Assembly (NCBI GenBank): GCA_019634735.1 | Contig: JAHCAT010000015.1 | Coordinates: forward strand, 1 to 64,000 | Length of the DNA: 64,000 nt | Direction of reading: 5' to 3' | Origin: Lysobacterales bacterium | Lineage (GTDB): Bacteria; Pseudomonadota; Gammaproteobacteria; Xanthomonadales; UBA2363 | Shown here: piece after piece, positions 18,691 to 29,930 of the stretch | Layout of the letters: each line of letters opens with the position of its first letter | Position numbering within the stretch: the stretch's first letter is position 1 | The notes under the pieces: generated by a model | Databases searched by the model: none | What the model saw: the letters and a program-made list of their open reading frames with translations, nothing else | Told to the model about the DNA's origin: nothing | Program-made: the position numbers and the translations under genes

Positions 18691-19446
18691 ATGTCACAAC
18701 CCGATGCTGCAACCGAATTGGAAGAAACGATCAGCGACGAGATCGGGGCGCTGCCGCCCGTGGACCCGGTCAGCGAACCTGCGGCCCTGGATCGTCGCTG
18801 GCACATGGTTCGCCTGGTCCTGCTCGCCCAGGTCGTCGTCGCCCTCGTTGCCATCCTTGGCAACCTGGCGGAATACCGCCTGCTGGCCGACTTCCGGGAC
18901 GGGCTCTACCAGGACGACATCACGGCGGACCGGGACGCCCAGGCCAGCGATCAGCGGCAGAGCCTGATCGGCATGACGCAGATCGCCGTGTTCGTGGTCA
19001 GCGGCGTGGTGATCCTGCTCTGGCTGTACCGCTCGGCGCGGCACGTGCGTGCCCTGGGCGCCACCCGCCTTCAGTACACGCCGGGCTGGACGGTCGGCTG
19101 GTTCTTCATTCCGCTGTTCTCCCTCTGGGTGCCGTACCTGGCCGTGCGCGAGCTCTGGGAAGCCAGCAACGATCCGGCGCGTCGACCGCGTGGCGAAGGC
19201 TGCGCGCTGCTCGGCTGGTGGTGGACCCTCTGGCTGGCGAACGGCTTCGCGGGTCAGGCCGTGTGGCGAATGGCGCGCTCCGCCGAGACCGTCGAGCAAT
19301 TCATCCGCCTGAACGTCGTCGGAACCCTGGGCGAGGTCCTGGGCATTGCCCTGGCCGCGGTCAGCCTGGCCTTGTTCGCCGACATCCATGGCGCACAGCG
19401 GATGCATGCGGCCCGCCTGACGCAGCAGTCGTCGGTGCCGGGCTAG
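18691..19446 (+). CDS. DUF4328 integral membrane protein
   Basis: 251 aa. The N-terminal about 35 residues are acidic and cytoplasmic-looking. Hydrophobic segments follow: MVRLVLLAQVVVALVAILG, QIAVFVVSGVVILLWLY, TVGWFFIPLFSLWVPYL, an amphipathic segment around LLGWWWTLWLANGF, and LGIALAAVSLALFADI. The central TPGWTVGWFFIPLFSLWVPY-x-AVRELW-x-AS is the DUF4328 signature. The function of the family is unknown. It is preceded by 145 bp with a -10-like CTATCAT near 18649-18655, suggesting its own promoter. Confidence 0.82.
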   Translation: MSQPDAATELEETISDEIGALPPVDPVSEPAALDRRWHMVRLVLLAQVVVALVAILGNLAEYRLLADFRDGLYQDDITADRDAQASDQRQSLIGMTQIAVFVVSGVVILLWLYRSARHVRALGATRLQYTPGWTVGWFFIPLFSLWVPYLAVRELWEASNDPARRPRGEGCALLGWWWTLWLANGFAGQAVWRMARSAETVEQFIRLNVVGTLGEVLGIALAAVSLALFADIHGAQRMHAARLTQQSSVPG

Positions 19447-19596
19447 CCCGGGCTGTTTCATGGGGCCCGCTGTGGCGGCCTCATGGAACGGCCGGCACCA
19501 AGCCCGTTGCCTGCCGCGCGGGCACGCCCCCTGGCCATGGGCGCAGGCCGCCAGGCCCGGCCTGGGCTACCCTGTGCGACCCTTGGAGACCCGTCG

Positions 19597-20790
19597 ATGA
19601 GCATTCCCCTGCCGCCGCTGCGCCTGAAGCGTGGCGAGGACCGCCGAGTCCGACATGGACACCCGTGGATCTACAGCAACGAGATCGACACCGCGCAGAC
19701 GCCGCTGAAGGCCTTCGAGCCGGGCGACCAGGTGCAGGTGCAGGACAGCCGTGGCGAGCCGGTCGGCATCGCCTACGTCAATCCGCACAGCCTGATCAGC
19801 GCGCGGCTGCTGAGCCGGCGTCCGGACGGCGCCGCCGACCGCGGCCTGGTGGCGGAACGGCTGCGCGTGGCGCTGCGGCTGCGCGAGCGCCTGTATCCGA
19901 CACCGCACTATCGCCTGGTGCATGGCGAAAGCGACGGCCTGCCCGGCCTGGTGCTGGACCGCTACGGCGAGGTGCTGGTCGGCCAGATCGCCACCGCCGG
20001 CATGGAACGGCTGCGGACGGAAATCGAGGCCGCAGTAGCCGAAGTGGTCGGCCCGGCCTGCCTGGTCTGGCGCAACGCCGGCAGCGCCCGTCGTCTTGAG
20101 AACCTGCCCGAGTACGTCGAGGCCGGCATCGGCGAACTGCCGGACCGCATCCAGGCGGTCGAGGACGGCGTGACCTTCACCGTGCCCCTGGTCAGCGCCC
20201 AGAAGACCGGCTGGTTCTACGACCAGCGCGCCAACCGCGACCTGCTGATGCGGCTCGGCCGGGGCGAACGCCTGCTCGACGTGTTCGCCTACCAGGGCGG
20301 CTGGGGGCTGCGTGCCGCCGCCACCTTCGCCCGCGAGGTGGTCTGCGTGGACAGCTCCTTGCCGAGCTGCGAGGCGATCGAGGCCAATGCCGCCGCCAAC
20401 GGCCTGTCCGGGCGCGTCGACACCCTGCACGCCGATGCCTTCGAGGCACTAAAGGCCCTGCGCGAGGACGGCCAGCGCTTCGACATCGTGGTGCTCGACC
20501 CGCCGGCCTTCATCAAGCGCCGCAAGGACCACAAGGAGGGCGTGCAGGCCTACCGCCGGATCAACCAGCTCGCCATGAAGCTGCTGGCGCCGGACGGCAT
20601 GCTGGTGACCTGTTCGTGCTCGCACCACCTGGCCGAAGAGGAACTGATGGCGGCGGTACAGGACGCCGCAGTGCGGACCGGCCGCCATGTCGCGGTGCTT
20701 GCCCGACTCCAGCAGGGTCCCGACCATCCGGTGCTGCCGGCGGTCGCCGAGACCGCCTACCTGAAGGGCCTGCTGTGCCGGGTGACCTGA
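19597..20790 (+). CDS. rlmI: 23S rRNA (cytosine1962-C5)-methyltransferase
   Basis: 397 aa. Layout: N-terminal PUA domain (about 1-80; RRVRHGHPWIYSNEI), central beta-hairpin/EEHEE-like region (KTGWFYDQRANR), and a C-terminal Rossmann SAM domain with LLDVFAYQGGWGLRAA, CVDSS and the catalytic-loop VLDPPAF. CSCSHHL is typical of the RlmI family. Start ATG 19597 has GGAG nine nt upstream. It modifies 23S rRNA C1962 in E. coli. It stands alone between intergenic gaps. Confidence 0.93.
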   Translation: MSIPLPPLRLKRGEDRRVRHGHPWIYSNEIDTAQTPLKAFEPGDQVQVQDSRGEPVGIAYVNPHSLISARLLSRRPDGAADRGLVAERLRVALRLRERLYPTPHYRLVHGESDGLPGLVLDRYGEVLVGQIATAGMERLRTEIEAAVAEVVGPACLVWRNAGSARRLENLPEYVEAGIGELPDRIQAVEDGVTFTVPLVSAQKTGWFYDQRANRDLLMRLGRGERLLDVFAYQGGWGLRAAATFAREVVCVDSSLPSCEAIEANAAANGLSGRVDTLHADAFEALKALREDGQRFDIVVLDPPAFIKRRKDHKEGVQAYRRINQLAMKLLAPDGMLVTCSCSHHLAEEELMAAVQDAAVRTGRHVAVLARLQQGPDHPVLPAVAETAYLKGLLCRVT

Positions 20791-20865
20791 GGCGCGCTGC
20801 CCGGGTCGGATGCCCCGGGCAGCATCGCGGCACCGCGGGCGGCTAGACTGGTCGCCCCGGCTGCC

Positions 20866-21162
20866 GTGGCGGCCGACGCCGAACCCCTGCCAGTGACCGG
20901 TCACGCCACCCGCGCCACCGCGCGCCATCTGTTCGCCGCGCTGTTCGCGGTGCTGGCGATGGTCCGCCTTTACGAGTTCGCCCGCCTCGGCCGCCCGCCG
21001 GAGCTGCTGGCGGGCTTGGGATTCGTCCTGCTCGCGGTCGCCGCCTTCCGCGACGCGCGTGCGGCCGCGCACGGCGGCGCCACCGATACGCTGACGCGGG
21101 GCGTCGGCCTGGGTGGCCTGGCGCTGGTGGCAGCGGCCATCGTGCTGCGCCTGATGGCCTGA
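20866..21162 (+). CDS. Small membrane protein, unknown function
   Basis: About 98 aa from GTG 20866 (a second GTG at 20893 is equally possible). Three hydrophobic segments: HLFAALFAVLAMVRLYEFA, LLAGLGFVLLAVAAF and VGLGGLALVAAAIVLRLMA, joined by Arg-rich loops. A TAGACT -10-like element lies about 18 nt before the GTG. I do not recognise a family. Coding is supported by coherent hydrophobic topology and by spacing to the next gene (14 bp), but it is short and G+C-rich, so moderate confidence. Confidence 0.5.
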   Translation: MAADAEPLPVTGHATRATARHLFAALFAVLAMVRLYEFARLGRPPELLAGLGFVLLAVAAFRDARAAAHGGATDTLTRGVGLGGLALVAAAIVLRLMA

Positions 21163-21176
21163 GCCCGGACCCAGCC

Positions 21177-21593
21177 GTGCCCCGCCCTGGAAAAACGCTG
21201 CCGGAGGACGGACGCGTCGCCGTGGAGGCCTTCCTGGCGACCCTCGACGCACCCCGGCGGGCGACCGTCCAGGCGGTACGCCGCCTGGTCCTGGCGCTGG
21301 ACCCGGCGATCGGCGAGTCGATCAAGTGGAACGCGCCCAGCTTCAGCGCCGGCCGGCACTTCGCGACCTTCAACCTGCGCCAGCGCGACGGCGTCGCGCT
21401 GATCCTGCATGGCGACGCGCGCGCCCGGCCACCGGGCGATCTGCGGGCGGCGATCGACGACCCCGCCAGCCTGCTGCGCTGGCTGGCCGCGGACCGCGCC
21501 ATGCTGGTCTTCGAGGATGCCGGCCAGGTGCAGGCCCGGGCACCGGCCCTGGCTGGACTGATCCGCGCGTGGCGGCGGGCCTGGCCGGCATGA
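21177..21593 (+). CDS. DUF1801 (YdhG-like) domain protein
   Basis: 138 aa from GTG 21177. The order LDAPRRATVQAVRRLVLALDPAIGESIKWNAPSF then FATFNLRQRDGVALILHG is the DUF1801 fold, related to frataxin-like/YdhG proteins. The IKWNAPSF segment is its most conserved element. Function is not known. It sits 14 bp after the small membrane protein and may be translated from the same transcript. Confidence 0.75.
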   Translation: MPRPGKTLPEDGRVAVEAFLATLDAPRRATVQAVRRLVLALDPAIGESIKWNAPSFSAGRHFATFNLRQRDGVALILHGDARARPPGDLRAAIDDPASLLRWLAADRAMLVFEDAGQVQARAPALAGLIRAWRRAWPA

Positions 21594-21681
21594 ACGGACC
21601 GGCGCCGACCCGGGAAGCCCCGTTACGGTCGCATCACCCGAGGCGTGGCATGCTCCCCGCCTCGGTCCGCGGAGAACGTCG

Positions 21682-22308
21682 ATGAAGCTCTACTACCTGC
21701 CCGGGGCCTGCCCGCTCGCCGTCCACATCGTCCTGGAGTGGATCGGCCGCCCGTTCGATGCGGTGCGGATGTCGCGCAGCGCCCTGAAGTCTCCGGAGTA
21801 CCTGGCGCTGAACCCCAACGGATCGGTGCCGACCCTGGTCGAGGACGACGGCTGGGTGCTGGTCGAGAACGTCGCCATCCTCAACTACCTGGCCGACAGC
21901 CACCCGCAGGCGGGTCTCGGCGGCGACGGCAGCGCCCGGGGCCGGGCCCGCGTGAACCGCTGGCTGGGCATGCTGAACTCGGACGTGCACAAGGCCTTCC
22001 TGCCCCTGTTCCAGCCTGGCCGCTTCCTGGACGACGGCGAACAGCACGACGCACTCAAGGCGAAGGCGCGCGAGGCGGTCCGGACCCTGCTCGCGCGGAT
22101 CGACGCGGACCTGGCAGGCGACGGGCGTCCGTGGCTGGCGGGCGACCAGCCCAGCATCGCCGATCCCTACCTCTACGTGGTCCTTCGCTGGGCGGCCGGC
22201 ACCGGCGTCGAGCTCGACGGACTTCAGGCGCTGGCGGCGTTCCGCAGCCGGATCGAGGCCGATCCCGCGGTACAGCGGGCACTGGCTGCCGAAGGTCTCA
22301 CCACCTGA
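21682..22308 (+). CDS. Glutathione S-transferase family protein
   Basis: 208 aa. The N-terminal thioredoxin fold (1-80) reads MKLYYLPGACPLAVHIVLEW, with Cys10 in the position used by bacterial beta-class GSTs, and the GSH-binding cis-Pro/ESxAI region appears as NGSVPTLVEDD...LVENVAILNYLAD. The C-terminal helical domain (about 90-205) carries LAGDQPSIADPYLYVVLRW, the conserved N-capping motif. It is likely GSH-dependent detoxification or peroxidase activity; the substrate is not assignable. It is convergent with prpC. Confidence 0.9.
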   Translation: MKLYYLPGACPLAVHIVLEWIGRPFDAVRMSRSALKSPEYLALNPNGSVPTLVEDDGWVLVENVAILNYLADSHPQAGLGGDGSARGRARVNRWLGMLNSDVHKAFLPLFQPGRFLDDGEQHDALKAKAREAVRTLLARIDADLAGDGRPWLAGDQPSIADPYLYVVLRWAAGTGVELDGLQALAAFRSRIEADPAVQRALAAEGLTT

Positions 22309-22447
22309 CCGCTGCGTGGCAGCGCGAGGCGACCGTGCCCGGCCCGGCGGCGCGGGCGCCGCCCGACGACGGCTGCCCTTTGACGCGTGCCCGGCGCCGC
22401 CGCGGGATGCTTGCCGCGCGCGACCCGCCGGGCCGGGGCGCGCAGAC

Positions 22448-23593
22448 TCAGCGCGACTCGATCGGCGGATAGGGGCGCTCGTCCGGACCGGTGTAGTTGG
22501 CGCTGGGACGGATGATCTTGCCGTCCTCGCGCTGCTCGATCACATGCGCCGCCCAGCCGGTGGTTCGGGCGATCACGAACAGCGGCGTGAACATGGCGGT
22601 CGGCACGCCCATCATGTGGTAGGAGGAGGCCGAGTACCAGTCGAGGTTGGGGAACATCTTCTTGAGGTCCCACATCAAGGTCTCGATCCGCTCGGAGACC
22701 TCGAACAGGGTCGGATTGCCGCCCTCGCCGCACAGCGAGCGGCTGATCTCCTTGATGATCGGGTTGCGCGGATCGCCGATGGTGTAGACCGGGTGGCCGA
22801 AGCCGATGACGATCTCGCGGCGCTCGACGCGCGCCCGGATGTCGGCCTCGGCGGCATCGGCGCTGTCGTAGCGGGCGATGATGTCCATCGCCACCTCGTT
22901 GGCGCCGCCGTGCTTGGGCCCGCGCAGGGCGCCGATCGCGCCGGTGATGCACGAATGCATGTCCGAGCCGGTGCCGGCGATCACCCGCGCGGTGAAGGTG
23001 CTGGCGTTGAACTCGTGCTCGGCGTAGAGGATCAGCGACTTGTCCAGGGCGTCGACGTGCAGGTCCGCCGCCGGCCGGCCGTGGAGCAGGTGCAGGAAGT
23101 GGCCGGCCACGGTGGCGTCGTCGGTCTCGACCTCGATGCGCCGGCCGTGGCGCGTGAAGTGCCACCAGTACAGCAGCATGGCGCCGAAGCTCGCGACCAG
23201 GCGGTCGGCGATCTCGCGCGCCTCGGCGGCCGGGTGGCCCTCCCTCTCGGGCAATACGGTGCCCAGCACCGAGCAACCGGTGCGCATCACGTCCATGGGG
23301 TGGGCATTGGCCGGCACCAGCTCCAGGGCCTCCTGGACGATCGCCGGCAGGCCGCGCAGCCGCTGCAGCCGTGTCCGGTAGGCGCGCAGGCGATTGGCGT
23401 CGGGCAGCGCGCCGTGGATGAGCAGGTGGGCGACTTCCTCGAAGCTGGACCTCGTCGCCAGGTCCTTGATGTCGTAGCCGCGGTAGTGCAGGTCGTTGCC
23501 GCTGCGGCCGACCGTGCACAGGGCGGTGTTGCCGGCGGCGGTGCCGCTCAGGGCCACCGACTTCTTGGTCTTCGGCAGGGTGCTCTCGGACAT
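22448..23593 (-). CDS. prpC: 2-methylcitrate synthase
   Basis: 381 aa; condenses propionyl-CoA with oxaloacetate to 2-methylcitrate. Citrate-synthase catalytic residues: His in [12 protein letters not shown], His in [16 protein letters not shown], and Asp in the C-terminal part. The length (about 380) and [23 protein letters not shown] favour the short type I/PrpC group over the GltA hexamer (about 430 aa). Adjacent prpB, with a gap of 11 bp, supports PrpC. It is last gene of the cluster that begins with the aminotransferase at 27131. No methylcitrate dehydratase (prpD or acnD/prpF) is in the window. Confidence 0.93.
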   Translation of the reverse strand: MSESTLPKTKKSVALSGTAAGNTALCTVGRSGNDLHYRGYDIKDLATRSSFEEVAHLLIHGALPDANRLRAYRTRLQRLRGLPAIVQEALELVPANAHPMDVMRTGCSVLGTVLPEREGHPAAEAREIADRLVASFGAMLLYWWHFTRHGRRIEVETDDATVAGHFLHLLHGRPAADLHVDALDKSLILYAEHEFNASTFTARVIAGTGSDMHSCITGAIGALRGPKHGGANEVAMDIIARYDSADAAEADIRARVERREIVIGFGHPVYTIGDPRNPIIKEISRSLCGEGGNPTLFEVSERIETLMWDLKKMFPNLDWYSASSYHMMGVPTAMFTPLFVIARTTGWAAHVIEQREDGKIIRPSANYTGPDERPYPPIESR

Positions 23594-23604
23594 GTCTGGC
23601 TCCG

Positions 23605-24492
23605 TCAGTTCTTGCTGGCGAACAGCGCGTCGAGGCGCCGCTCGTAGTCGTGGTAGCCGATCCGCTCGTACAGCTCCTCGCGGGTCTGCATGGTGTCGAG
23701 CACGGCCTTCTGGTGGCCGTCGCGGCGGATCGCCTCGTAGACGGCCTCGGCGGCGCGGTTCATGGCCCGGAACGCGCTCAGCGGGTAGAGCTGGATGGCG
23801 ACACCGGCGCCGGCCAGCTCGTCGCGGGTGAACAGCGGCGTCTTGCCGAACTCGGTGATGTTGGCCAGCACCGGCACGCCGACGGCGTCGACGAAGCGCC
23901 GGTAGGTGTCGAGGTCGTAGGCGGCCTCGGCGAAGATGCCGTCGGCGCCGGCCTCGACGCAGGCGATCGCCCGCTCGATGGCGGCGTCGACGCCTTCCAC
24001 GGCGATCGCGTCGGTGCGCGCGATCAGGAAGAAGTCCGGGTCGGTGCGGGCGTCGGCGGCGGCCTTGACGCGGTCGGCCATCTCGACGGTGGCGACGATC
24101 TCCTTGCCCGGCCGGTGCCCGCAGCGCTTGGCGCCGACCTGGTCCTCGATGTGACAGGCGGCGGCGCCGGCCTTGATCAGCGACTTCACCGTGCGCTCGA
24201 TGTTGAACGCGCTCGGCCCGAAGCCGGTGTCGATGTCGACCAGCAGCGGCAGGTCGCAGACGTCGGTGATGCGGCGCACGTCGACAAGCACGTCCTCGAG
24301 ACCGCTGATCCCCAGGTCGGGCAACCCCAAAGAGCCGGCGGCGACGCCGCCGCCGCTCAGGTAGATGGCCAGGTAGCCGGCGCGCCTTGCCAGCAGGGCG
24401 TGGTTGGCGTTGATCGCGCCGATCACCTGCAGGGGCGACTCGGCGGCGAGTGCGGCGCGGAAGCGCGCGCCGGGGGAGACGGTCGGGGTCAT
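23605..24492 (-). CDS. prpB: Methylisocitrate lyase
   Basis: 295 aa TIM-barrel of the isocitrate lyase/PEP mutase superfamily; splits 2-methylisocitrate into pyruvate and succinate. The catalytic-loop signature is [15 protein letters not shown], with Cys in KRCGH. Mg-binding acidic residues are in [10 protein letters not shown] and [23 protein letters not shown] is typical of PrpB. It precedes prpC by 11 bp and follows mdh by 44 bp. Confidence 0.96.
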   Translation of the reverse strand: MTPTVSPGARFRAALAAESPLQVIGAINANHALLARRAGYLAIYLSGGGVAAGSLGLPDLGISGLEDVLVDVRRITDVCDLPLLVDIDTGFGPSAFNIERTVKSLIKAGAAACHIEDQVGAKRCGHRPGKEIVATVEMADRVKAAADARTDPDFFLIARTDAIAVEGVDAAIERAIACVEAGADGIFAEAAYDLDTYRRFVDAVGVPVLANITEFGKTPLFTRDELAGAGVAIQLYPLSAFRAMNRAAEAVYEAIRRDGHQKAVLDTMQTREELYERIGYHDYERRLDALFASKN

Positions 24493-24536
24493 CGGAGCTC
24501 CAGTGGACGGGCCGGCGCGGGCGCCGGCCGCGAGGT

Positions 24537-25520
24537 TCAGATCAGATGGGCGACGCCAGCGCGCTCTTCCTCGAGCTCGGCCAGGGTCCTGTCCATCATG
24601 CTGCGGCTGAACTCGTCGATCGGCAGGTCGGCGATGCGCGTGTAGCGGCCGCCCTCGCAGGTGACCGGCACGCCGTACATCACGCCCTCGGGAATGCCGT
24701 AGCTGCCGTCGGACGGCACGCCCATGGTCACCCAGCGGCCGCCGCTGCCGAGCAGCCAGTCGCGGACATGGTCGATCGCGGCATTCGCCGCGGAGGCCGC
24801 CGACGACAGCCCGCGCGCCTCGATGATCGCCGCGCCGCGCTTGCCGACGGTGGGAATGAAGTCCTCGCGGTTCCAGGCCTCGTCGGCGATGCGCTCCCGG
24901 AGGGACGCACCGCCGGCGGTGGCGAACCGGTAGTCCGGATACATGGTCGGACTGTGGTTGCCCCAGACGATCAGCTTCTCGATGTCGGCGACGGCGACAC
25001 CCGCCTTGCCGGCGAGCTGGGAGAGCGCGCGGTTGTGGTCGAGGCGCAGCATGGCGGTGAAATTGGCCGCCGGCAGGTCGGGCGCCGACTTCATCGCGAT
25101 CCAGGCGTTGGTGTTGGCCGGGTTGCCGACCACCAGCACCTTGACGTCGCGGCTGGCCACCTTGTTGAGCGCCGCACCCTGGGCGGTGAAGATCTTGCCA
25201 TTTTCGAGCAGCAGGTCGCGGCGCTCCATGCCCGGGCCACGCGGCCGGGCGCCGACCAGCAGGGCGACATCGGCGTCCTTGAAGGCGACCTCGGGGTCGT
25301 CGGTGCCGACCATGCCGGCCAGCAGCGGGAACGCACAGTCCTCGAGCTCCATCATCACCCCGCGCAGCGCCGCCTGGGCCTTTTCGACAGGCAGCTCGAG
25401 CATCTGCAGGATCACCGGCTGGTCCTTGCCCAGCATCTCGCCGGAGGCGATCCGGAACAGCAGGGAGTAGCCGATCTGGCCGGCGGCGCCGGTCACGGCA
25501 ACGCGGACGGGAGTCTTCAT
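24537..25520 (-). CDS. mdh: Malate dehydrogenase (cytosolic type, dimeric)
   Basis: 327 aa. NAD fold [17 protein letters not shown] (about 9-25); mobile-loop arginines in [11 protein letters not shown]; catalytic His in [13 protein letters not shown]. This is the LDH-unlike, eukaryotic-cytosolic-like MDH used by Xanthomonads, beta-proteobacteria and others in place of E. coli-type Mdh. It produces oxaloacetate, the co-substrate of PrpC encoded two genes downstream. Gaps are 41 bp to the glutaredoxin-like gene and 44 bp to prpB, so one transcript is likely. Confidence 0.97.
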   Translation of the reverse strand: MKTPVRVAVTGAAGQIGYSLLFRIASGEMLGKDQPVILQMLELPVEKAQAALRGVMMELEDCAFPLLAGMVGTDDPEVAFKDADVALLVGARPRGPGMERRDLLLENGKIFTAQGAALNKVASRDVKVLVVGNPANTNAWIAMKSAPDLPAANFTAMLRLDHNRALSQLAGKAGVAVADIEKLIVWGNHSPTMYPDYRFATAGGASLRERIADEAWNREDFIPTVGKRGAAIIEARGLSSAASAANAAIDHVRDWLLGSGGRWVTMGVPSDGSYGIPEGVMYGVPVTCEGGRYTRIADLPIDEFSRSMMDRTLAELEEERAGVAHLI

Positions 25521-25561
25521 GGGTGGGTCTCTTGCGCTATCGGGGAAGGGGACGAACGGGT

Positions 25562-25909
25562 TCAGGGGCGGCGCGCCAGCTCGAGGATGCGGCCGGGGTT
25601 GTAACCGTTGACCACGGTCTCGCCGACCAGGGTCAGCGGCACGCCGCGGCCGCCCAGGGCACGCCAGGCGTTGTAGTTGGCGGTCGACGCCTCGATGTCG
25701 CGCTCGGTCCAGGGAATGCCGGCCTGGCGGAGGTCGCGCCGCAGGCGCTCGCAGTAGCCGCAGTGCCGCGTGCTGAACATCACGACCTTGTCCTTGCCGA
25801 CCACGGCGCGGGCCTGGGCCACGGCACGTTCCGCGCTGCCCGGCCAGAGCACCAGGGCGGCGAAGGCCAGACCGGCGAGGGCAAACAACAGTCGCGGCGA
25901 TACGTTCAT
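25562..25909 (-). CDS. Membrane-anchored glutaredoxin-like protein
   Basis: 115 aa. Residues 1-25 ([20 protein letters not shown]) form a signal anchor or uncleaved signal peptide. The remaining about 80 aa are a thioredoxin/glutaredoxin fold with the CGYC redox pair ([15 protein letters not shown]), the cis-Pro in [10 protein letters not shown], and the closing GYNPGRI. It therefore probably acts as a periplasmic or membrane-tethered thiol-disulfide exchanger. It sits 19 bp after the aminotransferase and 41 bp before mdh. No functional link to either is known to me. Confidence 0.82.
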   Translation of the reverse strand: MNVSPRLLFALAGLAFAALVLWPGSAERAVAQARAVVGKDKVVMFSTRHCGYCERLRRDLRQAGIPWTERDIEASTANYNAWRALGGRGVPLTLVGETVVNGYNPGRILELARRP

Positions 25910-25928
25910 GCGGGGCGTCGGGGTGCGG

Positions 25929-27131
25929 TCAATCGGTCAGCTCGGCAAAGAAGTCCTGGATGCGCCGCAGACCGTCGGCGAGCTGCGCGGTCGGGCAGGT
26001 GTAGCTGATCCGCAGCGCGCGCGGCTCGCCGAACGCGCTGCCCGGCACGCAGGCCACGCCCTTGCTCTCCAGCAGGGCGGCGCACAGCTCGACATCGTTG
26101 CCGATCACCGCTCCGGCGTGCCGGCGCCCGTAGGCGCAGGAGACGTCCGGGAACACGTAGAAGGCCCCCTGCGGCTTCGGGCAGGCGACCCCCGGGATCT
26201 CCGCCAGCGCGGCCAGCACCTGGTCGCGCTTGCCCTGGAACTCGGCGCACTTGCCGGTCGGCACGTCCTGTGGCCCGGTCAGCGCGGCAACGGCCGCGGC
26301 GGTGACGATCTCGGGAATGTTGGTGATGTGGTTGGAGTTGAGCGTGGTGACGGCGCCAGCCACCGCCGCCGGCCCGGCCATCAGCCCGACCCGCCAGCCC
26401 GGCATGCCATAGGTCTTCGAGATGGAGTCAACGAAGACCACGCGCTCGCGCAGCGCCGGCACCGCCTGCACGAAGTTGTGGTAGCCGACGCCGTCGAACA
26501 CCATGCGGTTGTAGATGTCGTCGGTGATCACCCAGGTGTCGGGGTGGCGTTCGATGACCTTCGCCAGCGCGGCGACTTCGGCCCGGCTGTAGACCATGCC
26601 GGTGGGGTTGCTGGGGTTGTTGAAAAGGAACACCCGCGGCTTCGCCGCCAGGGCCTCGTCGAGCTGCGCGGGGGTCAGCTTGTAGTCCTGCTCCGGCGGG
26701 CACGGCAGCAGCATGACCCGCGCGCCGACGATCTCGGCGATGTCCATGTAGCTGGTCCAGTACGGGGTCGCGAAGGCGATCGCGTCGCCCTCGTCGAGCA
26801 TCGCCTCGAACAGGTTGTAGAGCATGTGCTTGGCGCCGACCGCCACCGCGCAGTTGCCGCGCGTGTAGCCATCGAGGCCGATCGCCGACATGTGCGCAAG
26901 GAAGGCGTCGAGCAGGTCGTCGCGGCCCCGGTTGGAGCCGTACTGCCCGGAATCGGCGTCCAGGGCCTTGCGGGCGGCCTCGTAGACGTGCGGGCCGGGC
27001 AGGAAGTTGGGCACGCCGATCGAGAAATTGACGACGTCGCGGCCGGCCGCCTTGAGCGCCTTGGCCTTTTCGGCGACGACCATGATGGCGCTGGGCTTGG
27101 CGCGGCCCACGCGCTGGGCGAGTTTCGGCAT
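25929..27131 (-). CDS. Pyridoxal-phosphate-dependent aminotransferase, class I (AspC-like)
   Basis: 400 aa, fold-type I. The Schiff-base lysine is in DSISKTYGMPGWRVG (about residue 240); Asn/Asp/Tyr cofactor contacts are in NNPSNPTGMVYS and ITDDIYNRM, and the substrate arginine is in LRISY. It matches the bacterial aspartate/prephenate aminotransferase I-gamma group, which interconverts aspartate and oxaloacetate. With mdh and prpC downstream, an oxaloacetate-generating role is plausible (inference). Exact specificity (Asp, aromatic or prephenate) cannot be told from sequence. Confidence 0.87.
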   Translation of the reverse strand: MPKLAQRVGRAKPSAIMVVAEKAKALKAAGRDVVNFSIGVPNFLPGPHVYEAARKALDADSGQYGSNRGRDDLLDAFLAHMSAIGLDGYTRGNCAVAVGAKHMLYNLFEAMLDEGDAIAFATPYWTSYMDIAEIVGARVMLLPCPPEQDYKLTPAQLDEALAAKPRVFLFNNPSNPTGMVYSRAEVAALAKVIERHPDTWVITDDIYNRMVFDGVGYHNFVQAVPALRERVVFVDSISKTYGMPGWRVGLMAGPAAVAGAVTTLNSNHITNIPEIVTAAAVAALTGPQDVPTGKCAEFQGKRDQVLAALAEIPGVACPKPQGAFYVFPDVSCAYGRRHAGAVIGNDVELCAALLESKGVACVPGSAFGEPRALRISYTCPTAQLADGLRRIQDFFAELTD

Positions 27132-27387
27132 GGCAGGTTCCGGTCAGGCGGGTAAGCCTTGGGATTTTACCACGCTGAACGTACCCGCCCGCCCGGCGGA
27201 CGCGGCCCGGGGGTCGCTCCGGCGCACTGCGCCACGCCAGGATCGCGCGCTGCGGACGCAGGGCGGTCCGGCACGCGGCCCGCCGATCCGACGGCTCGAC
27301 GCCCTGCACCGTCGACGGGTCCGGCCCCGGGATCACGCACGGCGCCCCGGCGGCGCGGCCGCGCGGGGCGCCCGGCAAGGCTGTCCG

Positions 27388-27897
27388 TCAGGTGCGATCC
27401 AGCACGGCATTCCACTCGGCGACCCGCGCCGACTGGGCCGCCAGCAGGGCGTCGACGTCGCCGCTCACGGTCACCGACTCCAGGCTGTCGCCCTGGCGGA
27501 TCGCGTCGACCACCTTCTGGTCGTCGCCGTCGACCACCACGCCGAACACGGTGTGCTTGCCGTCCAGCCAGGGCGTTGCGCCATGGGTGATGAAGAACTG
27601 CGAACCGTTGGTGCCCGGCCCGGCATTGGCCATCGACAGCACGCCGGCGCGATCGTGGCGCAGCTCCGGACGGCACTCGTCCTCGAAGCGGTAGCCGGGA
27701 CCGCCAGTGCCGGTGCCGCGCGGGCAGCCGCCCTGGATCATGAAGTCCGCGATCACCCGGTGGAACGACAGTCCGTCGTAGAAGCCGCGCCGGGCCAGGT
27801 TGGCGAAGTTGGCCACGGTCACCGGTGCCTGGTCGGCGAACAGGCGCAGCCGGATCGGCCCACGGCTGGTGGTGAGGGTGGCGGTGAGCTCGGACAT
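27388..27897 (-). CDS. ppiB: Cyclophilin-type peptidyl-prolyl cis-trans isomerase
   Basis: 169 aa with no signal peptide, hence cytoplasmic. Catalytic and proline-pocket residues are seen in [19 protein letters not shown] (Arg, Phe, Met, Gln), the [13 protein letters not shown] loop, the [16 protein letters not shown] core and the [10 protein letters not shown] segment. Start ATG 27897 with AGGA upstream. It is divergent from typA across 139 bp. A 256-bp gap (27132-27387) separates it from the aminotransferase; I see no gene there. Confidence 0.93.
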   Translation of the reverse strand: MSELTATLTTSRGPIRLRLFADQAPVTVANFANLARRGFYDGLSFHRVIADFMIQGGCPRGTGTGGPGYRFEDECRPELRHDRAGVLSMANAGPGTNGSQFFITHGATPWLDGKHTVFGVVVDGDDQKVVDAIRQGDSLESVTVSGDVDALLAAQSARVAEWNAVLDRT

Positions 27898-27968
27898 GCG
27901 GGAAATCCTGTGGGTATCGGGGAAGCTGAACAGTATGCCGGAGGCGGCGGCAGACCCGCCATGTTGCA

Positions 27969-27998
27969 CTGCACAATCCCCGGCCAGCCCGCTATACT
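27969..27998 (+). promoter_or_regulatory. Candidate typA promoter
   Basis: -10 TATACT at 27993-27998, with CTGCAC (27969-27974) 18 nt upstream as a weak -35. The start codon of typA follows 38 nt after the -10. The hexamer is a near-perfect match, so the -10 call is better than the -35. Confidence 0.55.
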
Positions 27999-28036
27999 GG
28001 CGGACTTTCCCGAATAGCCGTCCGGCGGCCGTCCCA

Positions 28037-29872
<1,836 letters not shown>

Positions 29873-29907
29873 GTCGGATCGAGGCGGCCCGGCCGGGCCC
29901 CGTGCCC

Positions 29908-29930
29908 GCGCGGCGCCTCAGGCGCCGCGC
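29908..29930. terminator. Inverted repeat centred on the aroG stop codon
   Basis: Arms GCGCGGCGCC (29908-29917) and GGCGCCGCGC (29921-29930) pair perfectly, with the loop TCA being the aroG stop codon read on the minus strand. It lies in the 45-bp typA/aroG convergent gap and could terminate in both directions. There is no T-tract on either side, so terminator function is unproven. Confidence 0.4.
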
